From Aliidongia dinghuensis (lineage in GTDB: Bacteria > Pseudomonadota > Alphaproteobacteria > ATCC43930 > CGMCC-115725), in the NCBI RefSeq assembly GCF_014643535.1, contig NZ_BMJQ01000016.1:124001-188000 (forward strand): a stretch of 64,000 bases of DNA. The letters are read 5' to 3'. A program made the translations under genes and the position numbers. Under the pieces are notes generated by a model. The model ran no database searches, was not told the origin of the DNA, and saw nothing but the letters and a program-made list of their open reading frames with translations. Below, piece by piece: positions 55,647 to 63,665 of the stretch; position 1 is the stretch's first letter, and every line of letters begins with the position of its first letter.

Positions 55647-56366
55647 ATGTATTCCGACGTCGTCGATCTCCGCGATTTCTATCAGTCGAGCCTGGGCCAG
55701 GTCGCCCGGCGCATGATCCGTCGCCGCATCCGCATGATCTGGCCGGACGTGACCGGCATGCGGGTGCTGGGGCTGGGCTACGCGACACCCTATCTCCGGC
55801 CGTTCCATGACGAGGCCGAGCGGGTCGCAGCCTTGATGCCGGCCGCCCAGGGCGTGCTGCAATGGCCGCGCGGCGAGAAGAACGTGACGGCACTGTGCGA
55901 CGAGGGCGAGCTGCCGCTGCAGGACGCGTCCATCGACCGGATCCTGCTGATCCACGCGCTCGAATGCAGCGAGGAGCTCCGACCGATGCTGGCCGAGGTC
56001 TGGCGCGTGCTCGCCGGCGGCGGCCGCGTCCTGATCGTCGTGCCGAACCGGCGCGGCATCTGGGCCCGGCTCGACCGTACGCCGTTCGGCGCGGGCCACC
56101 CCTTCACCCAGGCGCAGCTATCGCGTCTCCTGCGCGAGATGGCGTTCACGCCCGTGCAGAGCTCTGCCGCCCTCTATATCCCGCCCTCCGCCTCGCGTAT
56201 GGTGCTGTCCGCCGCCGGCGCCTGGGAGAATATCGGCGAGCGCTGGTTCACCTCCTTCGCCGGCGTCGCGATGGTCGAGGCGACGAAGCAGATCTACGCC
56301 AAGAGCAAGCCCGACACCCGGCAGCGCCGGCACCTGGTCTACAAGCCCGCCGCCACCTCGATCTGA
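55647..56366 (+). CDS. SAM-dependent methyltransferase domain protein
   Basis: 239 aa. The Rossmann methyltransferase fold is visible: MRVLGLGYATPYLRPF (motif I, GLGYATP), LPLQDASIDRILLIHALE (motif with the acidic loop) and VWRVLAGGGRVLIVVPNRRG. It is divergent from gloB, a pairing I recall in alphaproteobacteria. Substrate unknown. Its stop overlaps the next gene's ATG (TGATG). Confidence 0.9.
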   Translation: MYSDVVDLRDFYQSSLGQVARRMIRRRIRMIWPDVTGMRVLGLGYATPYLRPFHDEAERVAALMPAAQGVLQWPRGEKNVTALCDEGELPLQDASIDRILLIHALECSEELRPMLAEVWRVLAGGGRVLIVVPNRRGIWARLDRTPFGAGHPFTQAQLSRLLREMAFTPVQSSAALYIPPSASRMVLSAAGAWENIGERWFTSFAGVAMVEATKQIYAKSKPDTRQRRHLVYKPAATSI

Positions 56367-57352
56367 TGTCTGCCAGGAAACCGATGCGGATCGCGCTTCC
56401 CTTCGCCGGTGCCCTCCTCGCCGCCGTCTCGTTCTCCGCCCCGGTTGGCGCTGCCGCCATCGACTGCACCAAAGCCAAGGGTGCGCACGACACGGCGATC
56501 TGCGCCGATCCCAACCTGCGTCAGCTCAACCAGGATCTGGCGGCTGCCTACGACAAGCTCGCGTCAGCCGCGAGTGCGGCGGGCCAGGCGCAGGTGCACC
56601 GCGACGAGCACGACCGGCGCGCCTATATCGAGGAACTGTGCCAGCCGACAGATAGCGCCTGCCTCGCTGCGGCCTACCATCAGGGCGTCAGCAGCGCGAC
56701 CAAGTTCGCCGACCAGGCCGCGGGCGGCGTGTTGGTCCCGGTCGAGCGGTTCCGGCTACAGAGCGCAAAGGACGCGAAGACCAGCATCGTCCGGGCCTTC
56801 CCGCGGCTCGACCAGCCGAACACCCCTTGGACGGACCAGTTCGAGGCCGCAGCGCGCCAGGCTGCGGCCGCCCTGCTGCCCGAGGATCCGGACACCGCCG
56901 CGATCGTCGACTACCGGCCGACCTACCTGGCTTCGGACCTGGCGGCCGTCGCCTTCGCCGTCGCCACATACCCCCGTGGTGCGGCCCACGGCCTCAGCCA
57001 GCAGGTGTCCTTCACCTACCTGCCGACCGCGGAGCGCGGCCTACGGCCGGCCGACCTGTTCCAGAGTGGCACGACATGGAGCGGCTTCCTCGCCACGCGC
57101 GCATTCGAAACGCTGGGAAACCAAGCGACCAGCGGCGGCTGGACCTTGTCGATTTCCGGGCCAGGCGAGCTCGAGACGATCGTCGCGGATCCGGCGAACT
57201 GGCTGATCCACCCGGACGGGCTCGGCCTCTATTTCGCGCCCACGAGCGTCGGCCCCTATGTCGCGGGCGAGCACGAGGTGCTGGTGCCGTGGGCAGACCT
57301 GAAGCCGTATCTCTCAGCGACGCCAGCGTTCAAGGTACCGGGATCGGACTAA
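56366..57352 (+). CDS. Exported LprI-like / DUF3298 domain protein
   Basis: 328-aa protein with a signal peptide (LPFAGALLAAVSFSAPVGAAA). The mature N-terminus AIDCTKAKGAHDTAICADP and LNQDLAAAYDKL match the LprI-type lysozyme-inhibitor domain with paired Cys. The C-terminal half has VATYPRGAAHGLSQQVSFTY and PTAERGLRPADLFQ, typical of DUF3298. It is probably periplasmic and envelope-related. An ATG at 56384 is an alternative start. It is translationally coupled to the methyltransferase. Confidence 0.85.
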   Translation: MSARKPMRIALPFAGALLAAVSFSAPVGAAAIDCTKAKGAHDTAICADPNLRQLNQDLAAAYDKLASAASAAGQAQVHRDEHDRRAYIEELCQPTDSACLAAAYHQGVSSATKFADQAAGGVLVPVERFRLQSAKDAKTSIVRAFPRLDQPNTPWTDQFEAAARQAAAALLPEDPDTAAIVDYRPTYLASDLAAVAFAVATYPRGAAHGLSQQVSFTYLPTAERGLRPADLFQSGTTWSGFLATRAFETLGNQATSGGWTLSISGPGELETIVADPANWLIHPDGLGLYFAPTSVGPYVAGEHEVLVPWADLKPYLSATPAFKVPGSD

Positions 57353-57367
57353 ATCTCGCAAATAAAT

Positions 57368-57479
57368 CGTCATTCCCGCGCAGGCGGGAATCCAGCGAGA
57401 GCCGCGTCAGCGGCGACATGACTCAATATCCGCGCCACCGCGCGTAAGGGACTGGATTCCCGCCTGCGCGGGAATGACG
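57368..57479. repeat. Perfect 28-bp inverted repeat with nested palindromes (dRS3-like REP pair)
   Basis: The 28-bp arms at 57368-57395 and 57452-57479 are exact inverted copies. Each contains ATTCCCGC-GCAG-GCGGGAAT, a 20-bp palindrome fitting the ATTCCC-N8-GGGAAT pattern. The 56-bp centre is unrelated. The structure lies between the converging LprI-like and metW genes. Confidence 0.85.
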
Positions 57480-57486
57480 GGAGAGA

Positions 57487-58107
57487 TCAGCCCGCCCGCC
57501 TCAGCAGAAACACGCCCTGCTCCGCCAGCCAGTTGGCGGCCTCGCTCTCGGCCTTGAGCCGCCAGGGCTGGCCCTCGCGGTCGAGCATCTGGGCCTGCTC
57601 GACGACAAGCCCCAGTTCCGCCGCGAGCGTCAGGAAGTCGCGGATCGTGCAGAGATGGATATTGGGCGTGTCGTACCAGCTGTGGTCCAGGAGCGAGCTG
57701 TGCGGCATGCGCCCGGTGACGAGCAGGCCAAGCCGCACCCGCCAATAGCCGAAGTTCGGCACCGAGACGATCGCGCGCCGGCCGATGCGGGTCAGCCGCT
57801 CCAGCACCTGGCGCGGCTGGCGGGTCGCCTGGAGCGTCTGGCTCAGGACGACATAATCGAAGGCCCCGGCCGGATATGTCGCGAGGTCGTTGTCCGCATC
57901 GCCCTGGATGACCGAGAGGCCGGAGCGCACGCAGGCATTGACGCCCGCCTGGCTCAGCTCCATGCCCCGTCCGTCGACGCCCTTCTCCGCCGCGAGATGG
58001 GCCAAGAGCGCGCCGTCGGCGCAGCCGATGTCGAGCACCCGGCTGCCGGGCGCCACCATGTCGGCGATGAGGCGAAGGTCGCGACGCAGCCCGTTGGAAC
58101 CGATCAC
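57487..58107 (-). CDS. metW: MetW methyltransferase-fold protein of methionine biosynthesis
   Basis: 206 aa. SAM-binding motif I is SRVLDIGCADGALLAHLA. The MetW hallmarks RGMELSQAGVNACV, YVVLSQTLQATRQP and the SVPNFGYWRVRL segment are present. MetW works with MetX in homoserine acylation. The start is a GTG at 58107 that overlaps the metX stop (GTGA). Confidence 0.95.
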   Translation of the reverse strand: MIGSNGLRRDLRLIADMVAPGSRVLDIGCADGALLAHLAAEKGVDGRGMELSQAGVNACVRSGLSVIQGDADNDLATYPAGAFDYVVLSQTLQATRQPRQVLERLTRIGRRAIVSVPNFGYWRVRLGLLVTGRMPHSSLLDHSWYDTPNIHLCTIRDFLTLAAELGLVVEQAQMLDREGQPWRLKAESEAANWLAEQGVFLLRRAG

Positions 58108-59258
58108 GAAAGCCCCCGGTGGCGGGCACAGCCCTCGATGAAGCCCTTCAGGGTCGCGAAGAATTCCGGCTCGTCCAAGAGGAAGGCGTCGTGGCCGGCG
58201 TCGGTCTCGATCTCGACGAAGCTGACATTGCCGGCGACCGCGTTCAGCGCATGGACGATGACCCGGCTCTCAGAGGTCGGATAGAGCCAGTCGCTCGTAA
58301 ACGAGATCACGCAATAGCGCACGTTGCCGCCGCGGAACGCCTCGGCCAGCTGCCCGCCGTATTCGGCCGCGAGGTCGAAATAGTCGGTGGCGCGCGTGAT
58401 GTAGAGATAGGAGTTCGCGTCGAACCGCTCGACGAAGCTCGCCCCCTGGTGCCTGAGGTAGCTTTCGACCTGGAAGTCCGCCTCGAAGCCGTAGGAGATG
58501 GCGTTGCGGTCCTGCAGGTTGCGGCCGAACTTGCGATGCAGCGCCAGTTCGGAAAGATAGGTGATGTGCGCCGCCATGCGCGCGACGGCCAAGCCCCGCT
58601 CGGGCCGCTTGTCGTGCAGGAAATAGCTGCCGCCGCACCAGTCCGGGTCGGCCATGATCGCCTGGCGGCCGACCTCGTGGAACGCGATGTTCTGCGCCGA
58701 ATGGCGCGATGCAGTCGCGATCGGCACGGCTGCGAACACCCGGTCCGGATGAGCCGTCGCCCATTTCAGCACCTGCATGCCGCCCATCGAGCCGCCGATC
58801 GCGCAGAACAGCTGGTCGATGCCCAGGTGATCAATGAGCGCCACCTGGGCCTGGACCATGTCGCCGATCGTGATGACCGGGAAGTCGAGCCCCCAGGGCT
58901 GCCCGGTCGCAGGGTTGGCCTCCTTGGGCCCGGTCGTGCCGAGGCAGCCGCCCAGCACGTTCGAGCAGATGACGAAATAGCGGTCCGTGTCGATCAGAAG
59001 GCCGGGACCGATGAGCGTCGTCCACCAGCCGGGCTTGCCGGTGATCGGGTGGGTGTCGGCCACGAACTGATCGCCGGTCAACGCGTGGCAGACGAGGATC
59101 GCGTTCGACTTGTCGGCGTTGAGCCGCCCGTAGGTCTGATAGGCGATCCGATAGGACGCCAGCACCGCACCGGATTCGAGGGTCAGCGGGACGTCGACGA
59201 CCAGGATCTTGCCTGCGGCAGCTTCGTTCGCTCGATGGATCGTCTCGGACAAACTCAT
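58104..59258 (-). CDS. metX: Homoserine O-acyltransferase MetX
   Basis: 384-aa alpha/beta-hydrolase making O-acyl-L-homoserine. The nucleophile elbow GGSMGGMQ has Ser157; the Asp and His of the triad are in FTSDWLYPTSE and TDAGHDAFLL. ALTGDQF and CHALTGD are typical. Whether acetyl- or succinyl-CoA is used cannot be settled from the sequence. It is cotranscribed with metW and has a clear promoter at 59326-59354. Confidence 0.95.
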   Translation of the reverse strand: MSLSETIHRANEAAAGKILVVDVPLTLESGAVLASYRIAYQTYGRLNADKSNAILVCHALTGDQFVADTHPITGKPGWWTTLIGPGLLIDTDRYFVICSNVLGGCLGTTGPKEANPATGQPWGLDFPVITIGDMVQAQVALIDHLGIDQLFCAIGGSMGGMQVLKWATAHPDRVFAAVPIATASRHSAQNIAFHEVGRQAIMADPDWCGGSYFLHDKRPERGLAVARMAAHITYLSELALHRKFGRNLQDRNAISYGFEADFQVESYLRHQGASFVERFDANSYLYITRATDYFDLAAEYGGQLAEAFRGGNVRYCVISFTSDWLYPTSESRVIVHALNAVAGNVSFVEIETDAGHDAFLLDEPEFFATLKGFIEGCARHRGLS

Positions 59259-59325
59259 CTCTGGGACAAGTGCGGCGCCGGCTCAACGCGGAAGCGGCGC
59301 GGGCGGGTTCGGTTTTAGCAGATGG

Positions 59326-59354
59326 TATCTCGGTCGCGCCTCGGGAGATGTCAA
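59326..59354 (-). promoter_or_regulatory. Putative housekeeping promoter of metX
   Basis: On the minus strand TTGACA (complement of 59349-59354) is followed after 17 bases by GAGATA (complement of 59326-59331). The leader to the metX ATG is about 60 nt, too short for the classic SAM riboswitches. Confidence 0.55.
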
Positions 59355-59519
59355 ATGCTTAATGCGCGGCCGCGCCCTCGGCGCGACGCGACGGCGCCCG
59401 GCGCGATTCGGGTTGTCGCTCGGGCCCGGCCGAGCGCAACATGCGGGACCCTCCCGATTTCCGGCCCGGGAAACGCACGCATTTTTTCGTTGGAACAGTG
59501 ATTGCTTGATTTCCCGATC

Positions 59520-60374
59520 ATGGATTCAGAGACAAGCCTCGACAGTTTGCGACAGAAGATCGACCAGATCGACGATCAGCTGCACGATCTTTTGATCGAG
59601 CGGACGAGCCTGGTCGAGGAGATCCGCAGCCGCAAGAGCCGCAACGGCACGCCGGTGATCCAGCCCGCCCGCGAAGCCGCGATCTTCCGGCGCCTGGCCG
59701 GCCGCCATCGCGGGCCGTTCCCGCTGGGCGCCGTCCATCGCATCTGGCGCGAGATCATCACCGCGATCACCGCGCTGCAGCAGCCGATCGCCGTCGCGGT
59801 CCATGTGCCCGACGATCAGCCCGGCGCCTGGGATGCCGCGCGCGACCATTACGGCAGCCAGGTGCCGATGACACCGTACAGCACGATCAGCCAAGTGATC
59901 CGCGCGGTCAGCGAGCGCTCGGCCACGATCGGCGTGTTGCCCATGCCGACGGAGGACGAGGCCGATCCGTGGTGGCGGCAGCTGATGTCGCGCGACGCCG
60001 GCGCCCCGCGCATCATCGGCCGCCTGCCCTTCGCCGGCCGCGGCAACGCACGCACCGGGCGCGACGCGGTCGCGATCGCCTGCCAGGCGGTCGAGCCCGC
60101 GAGCTGCGACCGCACCTTCATCGTCGTCGAGGTACCGGCACAGATCAGCCGCGCGCGGCTGCAATCATGCTTGAGCGCTGCCGGCTTTCAGTGCGATCTG
60201 CTGGCTGCCTGGGCCAGCGACGGGCTTTCGCTGGCGCTGGCCGAACTGCGCGGCGCCGTGGCGCCCGACGATGCGCGCCTTGCGGACCTGTCGGCGCAGC
60301 TGGGCGAGCCGATCGACCGGCTGTTCCATCTGGGCGGCTATGCCGAACCGTTCGTGACCACGCCCCGCGCCTGA
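59520..60374 (+). CDS. Chorismate mutase with degenerate prephenate dehydratase/ACT-like C-terminus
   Basis: 284 aa. Residues 1-90 are an AroQ-type chorismate mutase (LRQKIDQIDDQLHDLLIER; IQPAREAAIFRRL; VHRIWREIITAITALQ). The C-terminal 190 residues align by pattern to P-protein's first dehydratase lobe (GAWDAARDHYG; TIGVLPMPTEDE) and ACT domain (FIVVEVPAQISRARLQSCLS; LFHLGGYAEPF). The second lobe with the catalytic T-R-F motif is missing. It is therefore probably mutase only, with a possible regulatory tail. ATG 59520 is preferred to a TTG at 59502. First gene of the aromatic cluster. Confidence 0.85.
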   Translation: MDSETSLDSLRQKIDQIDDQLHDLLIERTSLVEEIRSRKSRNGTPVIQPAREAAIFRRLAGRHRGPFPLGAVHRIWREIITAITALQQPIAVAVHVPDDQPGAWDAARDHYGSQVPMTPYSTISQVIRAVSERSATIGVLPMPTEDEADPWWRQLMSRDAGAPRIIGRLPFAGRGNARTGRDAVAIACQAVEPASCDRTFIVVEVPAQISRARLQSCLSAAGFQCDLLAAWASDGLSLALAELRGAVAPDDARLADLSAQLGEPIDRLFHLGGYAEPFVTTPRA

Positions 60375-60400
60375 AACTTCGTTCAAAGAGGCTCTTTCCC

Positions 60401-61525
60401 GTGACCAGCACAGAGACGCCGTCCCCCGAATCCCGCCAGCCCGTCGCGCGCCCCGGCGTTCTCGACATCGCCCCTTATGTCGGCGGCGAGTCCAAGGTCG
60501 CTGGCGTCAACCGCGTCATCCGCCTCGCGTCCAACGAGGGCGCGCTCGGGCCGAGCCCGAAGGCGATCGAGGCTTACAAGGCACTGTCGGGCGAGATCCA
60601 CCGCTATCCGGACGGCGGCTCAGCGGCGCTCAGGGCGGCGCTTGCCGGCCGCTTCGGGCTCGAGGCGGAGCGGATCGTGTGCAGCGGCGGCTCGGACGAG
60701 CTCATAACGCTCTTGACCCGCGCCTATGCCGGTCCCGGCGACGAGGTGCTCTATAGCCAGCACGGCTTCCTCATGTACCCGATCGCCGCCATGGGCGTCG
60801 GCGCGACGCCGGTGACGGCACCCGAGACGAACCTCACGACCAACGTCGATGCGCTGCTGGCCGCCGTCACCGAGCGCACGAAGCTCGTGTTCGTCGCCAA
60901 CCCGAACAACCCGACGGGCACCTATCTCTCCGCGGCCGAGATGGCGCGGCTGCACGCGGGCCTGCCGTCCCATGTCGTGCTGGTGATCGACGCTGCCTAT
61001 GCCGAATATGTCGGCCAGCATGATTACGAGCCGGGCATCGAGCTCGTCCGGCGCTCGACCAACACGGTCATGACCCGGACTTTCTCCAAGATCTATGCGC
61101 TGGGCGGCATGCGCGTCGGCTGGGCCTACTGCCCGGACAATATCGCCGATGTGCTGAACCGTCTGCGCAACCCGTTCAACGTCAACGCCGCCGGCCAGGC
61201 CGCCGCGGTGGCGGCGCTCGAGGACGTCGAGTTCGCCGAGGCAAGCCGTGCCCACAACGACAAATGGCTGCCCTGGACCAGCGAGGGGCTGACGCGGCTC
61301 GGCCTGAAGCTCACGCCCAGCGTCGGCAACTTCGTGCTGGCCCAGTTCCCAGAGACGACCGGGCACAGCGCCGACGCGGCCTGGGATTACTTGAAGTCGC
61401 GCGGCATGCTTACCCGCAAGATGGGGAGCTACGGCCTGCCGAACGCGCTCCGGATCACCATCGGCACGGGCGACGAGATGAAGGCGGTGGTGGACGCGCT
61501 CAGCCAGTTCCTCGGCAAGTCGTGA
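60401..61525 (+). CDS. hisC: Histidinol-phosphate / aromatic aminotransferase (HisC)
   Basis: 374-aa PLP aminotransferase. Motifs are IRLASNEGALGPSPKAIEAY, CSGGSDELITLLTRAY, FVANPNNPTGTYLS, the PLP-lysine RTFSKIYALGGMRVGW and LRITIGTGDEM. Between chorismate mutase and prephenate dehydrogenase it probably also transaminates aromatic precursors. The start is a GTG at 60401. Its end overlaps tyrC's GTG (GTGA). Confidence 0.92.
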   Translation: MTSTETPSPESRQPVARPGVLDIAPYVGGESKVAGVNRVIRLASNEGALGPSPKAIEAYKALSGEIHRYPDGGSAALRAALAGRFGLEAERIVCSGGSDELITLLTRAYAGPGDEVLYSQHGFLMYPIAAMGVGATPVTAPETNLTTNVDALLAAVTERTKLVFVANPNNPTGTYLSAAEMARLHAGLPSHVVLVIDAAYAEYVGQHDYEPGIELVRRSTNTVMTRTFSKIYALGGMRVGWAYCPDNIADVLNRLRNPFNVNAAGQAAAVAALEDVEFAEASRAHNDKWLPWTSEGLTRLGLKLTPSVGNFVLAQFPETTGHSADAAWDYLKSRGMLTRKMGSYGLPNALRITIGTGDEMKAVVDALSQFLGKS

Positions 61526-62406
61526 GCAACGCCCTCTTTCGCCGCGTCGCGATCATCGGGTTCGGCCTCATCGGCTCGTCGCTCGGCCGGGCGATCAAGC
61601 AGCATGGCCTTGCCGGCACGCTGGTCGCGATCGACCGGGACGCGCCGTCGCGCGACGAGATCGCGCTCCTCAAGCTCGCCGATGAAGTGACCGGCGATCT
61701 CGCCGCCGGCGTGGCCGACGCCGACCTCGTCGTGCTGGCGACGCCGGTTTCAACCTACGCCGAGCTTGGCCGCGCCATCGCACCGCTGCTCAAGCCCGGC
61801 TGCATCGTCAGCGATGTGGGCTCAGTGAAGCAGCTGGTGCTGGAAGACCTGGCGCCAGCCCTGCCGCCGCACGTCCATCTGGTGCCGGGACATCCGATCG
61901 CCGGCACTGAGCGGTCGGGCCCGGGCGCCGGCTTCGCGAGCCTGTTCGAAGGCCGCTGGTGCATCCTGACGCCCGCTCCTGGGACCGACCGGGCCGCGGT
62001 CGCCGCGGTGAATGCGCTGTGGCACGCGATCGGCAGCGACGTGGTCGAGATGGATGCGGAGCATCACGACAAGGTGCTGGCCATCACCTCGCACCTGCCG
62101 CACCTGATCGCCTACACGATCGTCGGCACCGCCGTCGATCTGGAGGAGGACATCAAGTCCGAGGTCGTGAAATTCTCGGCGAGCGGCTTCCGCGACTTCA
62201 CGCGCATTGCGGCGTCGGACCCGACCATGTGGCGCGACATCTTCCTCAACAACCGCGAGGCGGTGCTGGAGATGCTGCAGCGCCTGACCGAGGATCTGTT
62301 CGCGTTGCAGCGGGCGATCCGCTGGGGCGAAGGCGACTTCCTGTTCGAGCGCTTCACCCGCGCCCGCGCCATCCGCCGCAGCGTGATCGAGGCGAAGCAG
62401 GCCTAG
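61522..62406 (+). CDS. tyrC: Prephenate/arogenate (cyclohexadienyl) dehydrogenase
   Basis: 294-aa NAD(P)-dependent dehydrogenase for tyrosine synthesis. Rossmann motif VAIIGFGLIGSSLGRAI is at the N-terminus; the substrate-binding HLVPGHPIAGTERSGPGAG and KVLAITSHLPHLIAY are clear. No ACT or mutase domain is fused. The GTG start at 61522 overlaps the hisC stop. It completes the mutase, aminotransferase, dehydrogenase order. Confidence 0.93.
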   Translation: MSNALFRRVAIIGFGLIGSSLGRAIKQHGLAGTLVAIDRDAPSRDEIALLKLADEVTGDLAAGVADADLVVLATPVSTYAELGRAIAPLLKPGCIVSDVGSVKQLVLEDLAPALPPHVHLVPGHPIAGTERSGPGAGFASLFEGRWCILTPAPGTDRAAVAAVNALWHAIGSDVVEMDAEHHDKVLAITSHLPHLIAYTIVGTAVDLEEDIKSEVVKFSASGFRDFTRIAASDPTMWRDIFLNNREAVLEMLQRLTEDLFALQRAIRWGEGDFLFERFTRARAIRRSVIEAKQA

Positions 62407-62458
62407 GGCCGGATCGAATTGAGGGGAATCCGTCCCTAATCAAATAGTTAGAGCGCCC

Positions 62459-62486
62459 GTCACCAGTCGATCGTCACCAGTCGATC
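62459..62486. repeat. Perfect 14-bp tandem duplication at a stop codon
   Basis: GTCACCAGTCGATC occurs twice head to tail at 62459 and 62473. The DUF2125 stop codon (complement of 62474-62476) lies in the second copy; the first copy carries the same triplet. Confidence 0.85.
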
Positions 62487-63499
62487 CGGGCGAGCTTCAT
62501 GAGCCGCGCGGGGCCGAGGAACAGGGCACCGTCCTGGATCGTCACCGGAGTCTTGAGCTGTGGCGAACCATCGACGCCGCGCTGGGTCATCATCGACAGA
62601 CCCATCCGCACGAGGGAGGCGTCGTTCTGCCGGATCACGCCGCCATCGACCAACGCGTCGACGATGGCCTCGTAGCCCACGATGCGCGCACTGAACGCTC
62701 CCAGCGGCTGCAGCGCCTTGTCGAGCGCCAGCGTGCCGTCGGCCGAGAGGCCGAGTGGCCCCCAGCCGAGATCGACGCCCTGCAGCTCGATGGTACCGCC
62801 ATCATCGCGCCAAGTCGCGAGCGCATCAGCAAGCTTGCCGGCCGGCACGGGGCCACGCCACGTGGCGTCGAGCTTCACGTGATCGATCATTTGCCCGAGC
62901 GGAGCGACGCTGTTCGGCAGCGTGGCCTGGTGAGCCAGCAGGTTGATGGAAAACAGCGGCTCCTCATGGGAATGTGGCGACGCCGGCGGGAGAAGCAGCA
63001 CCAGCGCCGCGTCGCCCACCTTCGTCGTCCGGTCGCCCGCCACGATCGAGATGTTGTCGGCGTTGACTTCCGCGCGTTTGCCTCCGGGCACGCCACCAGG
63101 GCCGACCACGGCACTCAGCCGGCCTGCAAGCCGATCGACGGCGACGGTGCCCTGGAGTGCTGCGAGCGAGGCGCCGTTCGGCATGGCGAAGTGCCAGGCA
63201 CCGAGCTTCCACGGCTGCGCCCAGGCGAGCAGCACCGGCACCGTGACCCGCCCCTTGGCGCCATGCGGCAGCCCGTCGGCGGCGACGTCGGTGAGACGCA
63301 CCTCGAGGCGGAACGGGAAACCCTGAGTCATCTCTGTGCCGGCCGCGAGTTCGACCCCGTCCGCGCGCTCGCGCGCGATGAAGGCATCGACCTCTCGGCG
63401 CACCTGATGGGCGAGCAGCAACCAGAGGACGGAATAGAGCGCGACCAAGGCTGCGGCTGCAGCAACGCCGGTCTGTAGATTGAGGCGAGGACGAAACAT
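62474..63499 (-). CDS. DUF2125 domain protein
   Basis: 341-aa protein with one N-terminal membrane helix (GVAAAAALVALYSVLWLLLA) and a large periplasmic part. TQGFPFRLEVRLTDVA and AWAQPWKLGAWHFAMPNG are typical of DUF2125, common in alphaproteobacteria after tyrC. Function unknown. It is convergent with the aromatic cluster. Confidence 0.88.
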   Translation of the reverse strand: MFRPRLNLQTGVAAAAALVALYSVLWLLLAHQVRREVDAFIARERADGVELAAGTEMTQGFPFRLEVRLTDVAADGLPHGAKGRVTVPVLLAWAQPWKLGAWHFAMPNGASLAALQGTVAVDRLAGRLSAVVGPGGVPGGKRAEVNADNISIVAGDRTTKVGDAALVLLLPPASPHSHEEPLFSINLLAHQATLPNSVAPLGQMIDHVKLDATWRGPVPAGKLADALATWRDDGGTIELQGVDLGWGPLGLSADGTLALDKALQPLGAFSARIVGYEAIVDALVDGGVIRQNDASLVRMGLSMMTQRGVDGSPQLKTPVTIQDGALFLGPARLMKLARIDW

Positions 63500-63665
63500 G
63501 GCGCGCGGTTATACGCGGGTTCCGAAGGCGGGTCGATGGGCAAGGCGCGTCCCGCGTTCCGGGCATGGCCGACCGGCGCCACCGGCGATTGCCGCCGCCA
63601 ACCACCCGCTGCCAAGCTCGGCACGCTTCACCCCTGTTGGTTTGCCGCACCCCCGAGACCGTTCG

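Noticed and set aside
59259..59340. Possible SAM riboswitch upstream of metX (a GCTAAAACCG stretch resembles the SAM-II 3' segment)
   Set aside because: The required P1 stem and pseudoknot partners are missing, and a TTGACA-N17-GAGATA promoter leaves only about 60 nt of leader.
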